From: Anaerolineales bacterium UBA6131
Lineage (GTDB): Bacteria; Chloroflexota; Anaerolineae; UBA2200
Assembly: GCA_002435875.1 (NCBI GenBank)
Contig: DIVN01000144.1
Location: forward strand, 1-19,287
Direction of reading: 5' to 3'
DNA: 19,287 bases
Shown here piece after piece: positions 13,305 through 19,287 of the stretch; position 1 is the first letter of the stretch, and every line of letters begins with the position of its first letter. A program made the position numbers and the translations under genes. Below the pieces are notes generated by a model. That model did no database searches. It was not told where the DNA came from and saw nothing but the letters and a program-made list of their open reading frames with translations.

Positions 13305-14588
13305 TCACCTAAAATGAGATGAACTGTTGCGCTCCGACAAACACTCGCTGTAGATCTCCTCGAGGCGCTCAAGATGAGCTTGCATACCCGCGGGCGATCG
13401 GACATTCTCTCGCAGATGCAGGAGCAAAGCAGGCTCATCAACCAGGCGCTGCACTCCATCTCGCCAGGCGGCGACGTTGTCCGGTGTGAGAAGCAAGCCA
13501 TTCTCGCCATCCTGCACAGCGTCACAGAGGGCACCGATCCTGGATGCCAAAACAACCTTCCCCGCCGCGAATGCCTCGTGCACAATGAGAGAGAAGGTCT
13601 CGGGCCACAGCGAGGGGACGGCGACCGCGTCAACCCTCGACAGGAGCTCCCCAACTTGCTGTCGATCCAGTCGACCGAGGAAGCGGACGTTGGTGGAGGC
13701 CAGAGCACGCAATTGTGCTACATAGACCGGGTCAAAGGCCTCGTCGCCAGCGATGCTGAGCTCAACACCCTTGACTCCACCCATTGCTTCCACCAAGACA
13801 TGCACGCCCTTCTGGAATGATAGCCCTCCAATACAGGCCAGGCGAAGGACTCCAGGCTGTGCGTGAGCCCGAACTGGCCCCGAGGGGTCCAGACCGTGCG
13901 GCAACAACTGAATGCGCGCTTGCGGCAAACCTTGCGAGCAGTACCACTCTTTCACAAATCGCGATGGGGCGATCAGCCGACTGGCCTGGCTCAACACCGA
14001 ACGCAGTCGACGCCCGCGCCAGGCCATCAATGTAGCTACTGCCGGGATTGTAGGCCATTGCCACCAATCTCGCCCGCTGGGACCTGATGGCCAGCCTGCG
14101 TGACGGGCCAATGCACAGCATGCGCAGTTCAGATAGGCCAGCGGGCCCTGGCAGAGCTCTTTGCCATAGTTGGTGAAAAGCTGCGCATTAGCACAGATCC
14201 ACCAGTAGTCATGCAACGTTATTACCACTGGAATCTTGTGCTCGTACAGTTGTTGTGCACATGCTACGGGGAAGCCCATGAGGTGCTGGATATGGACCAG
14301 GTCGGGTCGCTGTTGCTCCAGTACCATCGAAAACGCCCTTTCAAGGCCCTTGTCAGAAAAGGTTGATAGAAATCGTGCGCTTGGACTGCTGGTCCCAGAC
14401 CACATCGCGATAGTCAAGGCACTCTGCTCGCCGCCGTACTCAAAGCCAACGCCGGGGCCAGCCTCGCGGTGAACCACACAAGTCTCATGGCCTCGCTGGC
14501 TCAGGCCGAGCGCAACGGACCGAGTATAGATTTCGGTTCCTCCGACGTGCGAGGGCACATATTGGTGCACCAGAAACATAATCCTCAT
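13305..14588 (-). CDS. GT4-family glycosyltransferase (copy B of a duplicated pair)
   Basis: Also 427 aa and similar along its length to the next gene downstream: MRIMFLVHQYVPSHVGGTE at the start, ITLHDYWWICANAQLF at 123-138, FQKGVHVLVEA with Lys260, and PETFSLIVHEAFAAG with the E-x7-E pair Glu330/Glu338. Cysteines at 132, 146, 155 and 158 match the four-cysteine set of copy A, with an extra one at 157. The fold and chemistry are those of retaining GT-B enzymes acting at the cytoplasmic face of the membrane. The ATG at 14588 overlaps the stop of the upstream glycosyltransferase in an ATGA, so translation is coupled. The equal length and collinear motifs point to a tandem duplication followed by divergence, giving two different transfer steps on one glycan. 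Confidence 0.88.
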   Translation of the reverse strand: MRIMFLVHQYVPSHVGGTEIYTRSVALGLSQRGHETCVVHREAGPGVGFEYGGEQSALTIAMWSGTSSPSARFLSTFSDKGLERAFSMVLEQQRPDLVHIQHLMGFPVACAQQLYEHKIPVVITLHDYWWICANAQLFTNYGKELCQGPLAYLNCACCALARHAGWPSGPSGRDWWQWPTIPAVATLMAWRGRRLRSVLSQASRLIAPSRFVKEWYCSQGLPQARIQLLPHGLDPSGPVRAHAQPGVLRLACIGGLSFQKGVHVLVEAMGGVKGVELSIAGDEAFDPVYVAQLRALASTNVRFLGRLDRQQVGELLSRVDAVAVPSLWPETFSLIVHEAFAAGKVVLASRIGALCDAVQDGENGLLLTPDNVAAWRDGVQRLVDEPALLLHLRENVRSPAGMQAHLERLEEIYSECLSERNSSSHFR

Positions 14589-15898
14589 AACGGCCCGCTC
14601 AATGCCCCCTCGTAGATCTCGAGGAGTTGTCTGTAGGTGCGATCCCAGCTGTACTGCGGCAACTTGGTGCGCCCCGCGTTACCGATGCGTTGGGCCAACT
14701 CCGGCGTGACGAGCAAGCGACGAATTGCGGCTGCCAAAGCAGAAACATCGCCATAGGGAACCAAAAGGCCCGTCTCCTCATCGCTTACCAGCTCGGGAAT
14801 CCCGCCCACGTTGCAGCCGACCACGGGCTTGCCATGCTGCCATGCTTCGAGGAACACCATACCAAACGTCTCCACCTGACTGGGCAGGGCCACCAGATCG
14901 CAGCACTCCAGAAGCAGGTGCTTGGTGCTGTCATCAACCACGCCCCAAATGCGCACGCGTTCTGTGATCATTGAGTCTTCTGCAAACTGAGAACGAAGTT
15001 TGCCCAAGAAATCCTGGGCATTGGGGCCGATGAAGACGGCATCAACGGGTGTGCCCTCCTGGTTTAACCGAAGTATCGCTTCCACGAGGGTCAAGGCGCC
15101 CTTGTCAGCAGTATTGGCCCCGACGAAAGCAACTACATGATCGCCAAGGCCATGCTTCTCTCTGAAGCTTTGAACTTCTGAAGGTTTGGGAAGCTCAGCC
15201 ACCAACTCTATACCCATCGGAATGACATGCACGCGCTCAGATGGCACTCCCAGCGCTTGATATGCGGCGGCCTCGCCTTCCGAAAGTGCCACCACAACAC
15301 GCGCCTTGTGATACACCTCTACCTGATGGGCCATCTGGTAGTGCGCACGGATGGTAGGCGTGCCAGTATGCATGAAGGGAACGACAACGAGGGGCTTGCC
15401 ATGTGCTTCAGCCGCAGCCGCCGATGCCATCAGCAGCCCATCCCAACTGGCATCCACTGCCTGGATCAGATCCACCTGCGAGGCCTTGCTGTATGCGGCC
15501 TGGGAGAATCCATGTAGCGGCGGCATCCAGTGCGCGATCTTTCGCTGCACCGGTTTGGCCAGTGCAGAAGGAACGCGTGCAAGCTGAAGCAAGACACCCA
15601 TCCGACGCAGTATGCCAAAGACGTACGGTGAGGGCTGCGGATAAAAGAGGCTACTCCTCTCAACCGATACTTGGTCCATCATCTCACGAGTGGCAAGCGC
15701 ACGCGACTGTGACCCAGCAGGGCGCCAAAAGTCCCTCGCCTCACGCGCATTCGTGGTGATGACCGCCACCTCATGGCCATCGGCAGCGAGTCGTCTGGCC
15801 ATGTTCTCGACAAAGACTCTAGTGCCGCCGACGAAAGGAGCATATGTAGGCGTACTCCACAGTACTCTCAGGTGTAGGCCTCCATCGCTACCGCCCAA
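14585..15898 (-). CDS. GT4-family glycosyltransferase
   Basis: A GT-B glycosyltransferase of up to 437 aa, from a different branch than its two downstream neighbours: it has the N-terminal GGTRVFVENMARRL loop but not the cysteine set. The donor domain shows FVGANTADKGALTLVEA (Lys266) and the E-x7-E pair Glu343/Glu351 (ETFGMVFLE), then GGIPELVSDEETGLLVPYGD, which is very typical of family 4. The start is unsure: TTG at 15898 opens the frame but has no ribosome site, while GGAGG stands 7 nt before a CTG ten codons in, so a CTG start at that point is possible. It is preceded 28 nt upstream by the membrane protein gene and coupled by ATGA to the next gene, so it is inside an operon. Confidence 0.86.
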   Translation of the reverse strand: MGGSDGGLHLRVLWSTPTYAPFVGGTRVFVENMARRLAADGHEVAVITTNAREARDFWRPAGSQSRALATREMMDQVSVERSSLFYPQPSPYVFGILRRMGVLLQLARVPSALAKPVQRKIAHWMPPLHGFSQAAYSKASQVDLIQAVDASWDGLLMASAAAAEAHGKPLVVVPFMHTGTPTIRAHYQMAHQVEVYHKARVVVALSEGEAAAYQALGVPSERVHVIPMGIELVAELPKPSEVQSFREKHGLGDHVVAFVGANTADKGALTLVEAILRLNQEGTPVDAVFIGPNAQDFLGKLRSQFAEDSMITERVRIWGVVDDSTKHLLLECCDLVALPSQVETFGMVFLEAWQHGKPVVGCNVGGIPELVSDEETGLLVPYGDVSALAAAIRRLLVTPELAQRIGNAGRTKLPQYSWDRTYRQLLEIYEGALSGPL

Positions 15899-15926
15899 CA
15901 GGAATGCAGAGTGCGGAAGACTATGC

Positions 15927-17846
15927 CTAATCGCCCGTAACCTCTATGCGCAGAATACCGACATGGGGTGTCCGATACACCAGCTCGAGATCAGGCGACT
16001 TGGCCAACTCGTCCAGGTTCAACTCATCTCCTGAAAAGTCGCCCCGCGCACCAACATAAACGTAATCCACGCCGAGGGCCTGCAGCTCGCTCAGCGAGGA
16101 GCCGTCCACCGCGAGCTGTTCGGCAGCCTTGGACATGCGCACAACGTGGCTGCGATACTCGGGAGGTGCCAAAGACAATAGCATCACGCCTGAGGTCATC
16201 TGTCGATTGCTGAAGTAAGGGATCCAGTACCCTGCGTCGGTGCCGTGTGGATACTCGTCAAACCAGAAATACGTGTTCACGGCGAACAGTGCATCCGGCG
16301 GCGTGTTATCGGCAATCCAGTTCATGGCCAGGGCATCTTCTTGCGTAACAAAGTAGCGGAAAGGCTCGATGTCCAGAGTTCGCAGATGAGCGCCCACGAA
16401 TCCTGTGGCGACTACCAGCGCCAAGGTCACACGGGAGAGCCTCTGTTGGCTGCCGCATACAAGCGTCTGCAGCAGATCTGCACCTCCCGCGCCAATCACA
16501 AGTCCGATGGGTAGATAGAGCATGATCAAGACCGCGCCCAGGTTGGTTACATTCAGAATCGGCACTCCAAGGCGGTAGGCATTGCCCATCAGGAGGAGCA
16601 CTGCTGCCCAGAGCGCTGACAGTACGACCAACTTGATCTTGCGATAGGCTCCCCAAGCGGTTGCCAGAGCGGCGAGTGCCAACACACAGGCCGGTGCAAC
16701 CAGAATTGGCACCGTCTTCCAGTCGAACTTAAAGTAGTCTGACTGCACTGTCGCTGCGGTGGTCTGTGACGCAGCACTCTGAGTCAGTTTGGCAGCAATG
16801 GCCACAATCATGCTCCAGGCCCCGGGAGCAGCGGCCAGCGCTCCCAGTGCACCTACCAGAACCATACCGACCAGGAGTGGACGGAGGACCTTCGAACGCT
16901 TGCTTCTGTACAGCTCCCAAGCGATAGCCGATACCAGCAAAGGCAGGTAGAAGACAGCCACACGAAAGTGGAGCAAGAACACTGCTGCAGAGAGAACTGC
17001 GGCCAGAACCGCATACCAGACGACTTTGAACTTGGCCAGGGGCCACCAGCGTTGCGCGCAGCGCAACGCTTCCCAAGTCACCAGCCAGGCCGCGAACAGC
17101 ACTGTCTGACTCGAAAGCTGAGTGAAACGGCCCCAGTTGACGTAGAACGCTGGTTGATGCGAGAGCAGACCAACAACGACAGCGCCAATCAGCGCCCCGC
17201 GTCGATTTGCTTTGCGATCGACAACCAAATAGACGCCAGCTACACACAACGCGTTGAGAACCTGAGAAACCACCAAGAGAGCCGAATGTGCAGGGATACG
17301 TGCCAGCCACTGCAGCGTACCGCTGAGTGCATACAAACCCAGGTGGTAGTCAGCAAGGTTGATAGGAAAGTATGGCTCCATCGTTAGCGGGAGGCGCCCC
17401 TGCCGTGCGGTCAGCTCGGTTAACAGCGTATGGTGCAGCGAATCGGACCAGGCGGGATAAGGAAGGCCGCGGATCATCCAGAAGCGTGAGAATAGGGTCA
17501 TGGCAAAGATGCCAACCGCTACCCACTCGAGCTGATCCAAGTCGAAAAGGTCACGCCACCGCTCCTTGAGACGCCAACCCAGCAGCGCCGCACACAAGAG
17601 GAGCAAGGCTGACATTTTGTAAGGCCCCAGGGTCAGCAGAGGTACTGCAGATCGTGTCCAGTAAAAGAAGATGGGATAGAAGGCGATGCTAAGGCTCACC
17701 GCCACGATCCAACGCTGTAATCCGCGCCATTCTTCCCATATAGAGCCGCAGGTCAGCGCCAGCAGACCGGGCAGAGTCAGCATTGCGGTCAGTGCTACGC
17801 CCACGCGCAGGGCGAAGATTACCGACGCCAAGGGCCAGCTCCCCAC
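15927..17846 (-). CDS. Polytopic GT-C-like membrane glycosyltransferase
   Basis: A 639-aa protein with about 12-15 hydrophobic segments across residues 6-490 and a C-terminal soluble part of about 140 residues (NWIADNTPPDALFAVNTYFW through GVDYVYVG), which is the layout of GT-C enzymes that use polyprenyl-phosphate sugars on the outer face of the membrane. After the fourth segment comes a polar loop with AWSDSLHHTLL (Asp135, His138, His139), the place where GT-C enzymes keep their catalytic acidic residue. A Wzx- or Wzy-type role is less likely given the C-terminal domain. The GTG at 17846 opens the frame without a ribosome site; TTG at 17831 has GGGGAG 7 nt upstream and may be the true start. 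It sits between GT4 genes in the same direction. Confidence 0.78.
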   Translation of the reverse strand: MGSWPLASVIFALRVGVALTAMLTLPGLLALTCGSIWEEWRGLQRWIVAVSLSIAFYPIFFYWTRSAVPLLTLGPYKMSALLLLCAALLGWRLKERWRDLFDLDQLEWVAVGIFAMTLFSRFWMIRGLPYPAWSDSLHHTLLTELTARQGRLPLTMEPYFPINLADYHLGLYALSGTLQWLARIPAHSALLVVSQVLNALCVAGVYLVVDRKANRRGALIGAVVVGLLSHQPAFYVNWGRFTQLSSQTVLFAAWLVTWEALRCAQRWWPLAKFKVVWYAVLAAVLSAAVFLLHFRVAVFYLPLLVSAIAWELYRSKRSKVLRPLLVGMVLVGALGALAAAPGAWSMIVAIAAKLTQSAASQTTAATVQSDYFKFDWKTVPILVAPACVLALAALATAWGAYRKIKLVVLSALWAAVLLLMGNAYRLGVPILNVTNLGAVLIMLYLPIGLVIGAGGADLLQTLVCGSQQRLSRVTLALVVATGFVGAHLRTLDIEPFRYFVTQEDALAMNWIADNTPPDALFAVNTYFWFDEYPHGTDAGYWIPYFSNRQMTSGVMLLSLAPPEYRSHVVRMSKAAEQLAVDGSSLSELQALGVDYVYVGARGDFSGDELNLDELAKSPDLELVYRTPHVGILRIEVTGD

Positions 17847-18209
17847 TCGCGCGCGCTCACGTCCGGACTGTGCGGTTGTGCGTGTTGCCAGATATCAACT
17901 GAATCATCCACCATTCACTCTTGACCCCCAAAGGGTGACTCGCTATGGAAGTGGGAGATGGTCGGGCGTCGCCATCCACTCTGGCTGGCTTGCCAATGGC
18001 CTCCCTGAGGCAGACTCGGACGGACTTGGCCTGGTAGAACCAGGGCATCGCAGTCTCGCTAGGGCTGGGCCACATCCTGGCAAGGACCTGGGGAAGCGAA
18101 GCCACAGCGCAACGAGCGTGCACGCAAGAGCACTGCAAAGGCCTTTGTACAGAGGGAGCCAAGCAGGCTAGCGCAAGGAGCTCCACGACCTGTCGTAGGA
18201 TCGCTGGCC
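17847..18209. other. Unexplained 363-base gap inside the glycosyltransferase operon
   Basis: On the minus strand an open frame of 118 codons fills nearly the whole gap (18213 to 17857): its TTG overlaps the stop of the upstream glycosyltransferase and its TGA ends 10 nt before the membrane-protein start. This is operon-like spacing, but the predicted protein is rich in Cys, Trp and His, has no recognisable domain beyond a short hydrophobic start, and has no ribosome site. A plus-strand frame also runs through. A short hairpin, CCTGGT-AGA-ACCAGG, lies in the middle. It may be a decayed gene, an atypical small gene or an untranslated spacer; I cannot decide. Confidence 0.3.
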
Positions 18210-19287
18210 TCAAGTCTCCTTCGAAGGAGACAGTGAGCCTTCCTGCAAGTCCCGCCGCAGGTCTTCGATGCGCTGGGTCAGCTCAGCCAGGTGCCCACTG
18301 TCCGAAGACTGCTCCGCCCTGATCTCCGCAAGTGCCACCTGCGCGGACAGTAGTTCCAAACGCTTCTCCATACGCGCCTGCTGTGCCTCACTTCCCTTCA
18401 CCCGCGTCGAAAGCGACTCCAAGGTGCGCACGAGCCGATGGTTGAGTGCCACCTGTCTTTCCAGGGTGGGATCCAGGTAAGGCTCCCGTAAGTGCGATGT
18501 GAGATTGCGCCGCACCCATACTATCAGCTGACCCAACACAGGCACCCCAGAGCGGACCACATAATTACGCAACATGATGTCCGCCGATTCCCGCAGCCCG
18601 TCAAGAGTCTCTCCGTGCACTGTTGCGCCGGTTGGCGGCTGTTGCTCACCCAGCCGTAGGTGCATGGGCCGCAGGCGCGGATAGGGATGATTGGGTAGCC
18701 AGGCAGTTGCCTCGCTTACTATCTTGGCCCAACCTGCATCGTAGCACTCGAGAGAGAACTCCCTGGCTCGCTCTAGACCCCGCTGGACCAGGTCACCGCA
18801 AAGAACCTCGTCTGTCAGCACCTGAACCAGCTTCTCTGCCATGTCGGATGCATTCCCCGCTTCTGCCAACAATCCAGCATCGCCGACGGTCCAGGGGTGG
18901 GCAGTAGCCTTGCTGGCGACTATGGGCACGCCTGAGGCCATGGCCTCAAGCAAAGGTACGCCAAAGCCCTCGTGCTCGCTGGCACTAGCGTACACGTCTG
19001 CAAGGTTATAGTACAGAGACAGGTCGTCCACCATGCCGGCGAAGATCACGTGGGCAGTCACACCCAACTCTGCCGCTCGACTCCGCGCCTCTGCAACAGC
19101 ATCCTGTATTGCTGGATTCCCGCGGTCGTCCCCGACCAAGAGGAGTGCAGCATTCGGCAACTCTTGCCGCACCCGCGCCAGGGCCTCTACCAGAAGATCA
19201 ATGCGTTTGTTGCCGGCCATTCGTCCCACATAGAGAATGACCCGGCGACCGTGCAGTCCATACCTCTGGAGAAAAGCATCCGGTTTC
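18210..19287 (-). CDS. GT4-family glycosyltransferase with C-terminal coiled coil, 5'-truncated
   Basis: The gene runs off the window end; the frame stays open to 19286, and the 358 visible residues begin inside the donor domain. ILYVGRMAGNKRIDLLVEAL (17-36, Lys27) and the E-x7-E pair Glu106/Glu114 (EGFGVPLLE) are classic family 4. From about residue 235 the sequence changes character: an amphipathic or membrane-hugging stretch (NYVVRSGVPVLGQLIVWVRRNL), then a heptad-rich coiled coil of about 75 residues (275-350) with ERQVALNHRLVRTLESLSTRV and later LAELTQRIEDLRRDL. Such tails are found on enzymes of surface-polysaccharide clusters and may tether or oligomerise the enzyme at the membrane. 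It is the most upstream gene of the cluster seen here. The acceptor half, and so any finer assignment, is missing. Confidence 0.86.
   Translation of the reverse strand, partial: KPDAFLQRYGLHGRRVILYVGRMAGNKRIDLLVEALARVRQELPNAALLLVGDDRGNPAIQDAVAEARSRAAELGVTAHVIFAGMVDDLSLYYNLADVYASASEHEGFGVPLLEAMASGVPIVASKATAHPWTVGDAGLLAEAGNASDMAEKLVQVLTDEVLCGDLVQRGLERAREFSLECYDAGWAKIVSEATAWLPNHPYPRLRPMHLRLGEQQPPTGATVHGETLDGLRESADIMLRNYVVRSGVPVLGQLIVWVRRNLTSHLREPYLDPTLERQVALNHRLVRTLESLSTRVKGSEAQQARMEKRLELLSAQVALAEIRAEQSSDSGHLAELTQRIEDLRRDLQEGSLSPSKET

Noticed and set aside
17686..18171. Plus-strand frame of 161 codons across the membrane-protein start and the gap
   Set aside because: It is antisense to the well-supported start of the membrane protein and has low-complexity Arg/Ser/Gly-rich composition typical of a shadow frame.
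17857..18213. Idea that the gap frame is the remnant of a polyprenyl-phosphate sugar transferase (hydrophobic start, PWFYQ resembling PVFYRQ)
   Set aside because: Beyond two short chance resemblances none of the family hallmarks (KFRSM, GDMSLVGPRP, WQVSGR) can be found in any of the three frames.

Overview
The window looks like a chromosomal segment of a moderately GC-rich bacterium, most likely a member of the Chloroflexota (inferred from the look of the proteins: a four-domain S1 protein with long acidic tails, a PPi-type phosphofructokinase with a GGNDS signature, an endonuclease IV-like TIM barrel of the 'HLPLRE' type, and an unannotated protein pair at 6025-8147 that I remember from Chloroflexota genomes). 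No sequence search was possible, so the phylum call is moderate. No phage, insertion sequence, CRISPR array or integron was seen.

Region 1 (1-2638): the 3' half of kbl (glycine C-acetyltransferase) converges on a phosphofructokinase gene across a strong stem-loop. A gene-free stretch of about 760 bases follows. It holds a promoter candidate for the phosphofructokinase on the minus strand and, on the plus strand, a near-consensus promoter, a roughly 260-nt leader and a U-tract terminator hairpin placed just before the S1 gene.

Region 2 (2639-4606): a ribosomal protein S1-like gene, then a small DksA/TraR-type zinc-finger gene, closed by a 16-bp near-perfect inverted repeat. This is a translation and transcription control pair.

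Region 3 (4649-9433, all minus strand): tRNA-Val(UAC) with a consensus promoter, a gene-free stretch, an endonuclease IV-like TIM-barrel gene, a translationally coupled pair of unknown genes (570 and 137 aa) with winged-helix character, ttcA (tRNA 2-thiocytidine synthesis) and a small membrane protein.

Region 4 (9561-10601): trpS, transcribed divergently from the tRNA.

Region 5 (10814-19287, all minus strand): a surface-polysaccharide cluster. Transcription runs from a 5'-truncated GT4 glycosyltransferase with a C-terminal coiled coil, past a puzzling 363-base gap, to a large polytopic GT-C-like membrane protein and three GT4 glycosyltransferases. Two of these three are obvious diverged duplicates of each other. 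Homoserine dehydrogenase (hom) follows and converges on trpS. The cytosolic GT4 enzymes would extend a lipid-linked or nucleotide-sugar-derived glycan and the membrane protein would act at the outer face; the substrates cannot be read from sequence.

Several genes use TTG or GTG starts, so some 5' ends are uncertain and are flagged individually.
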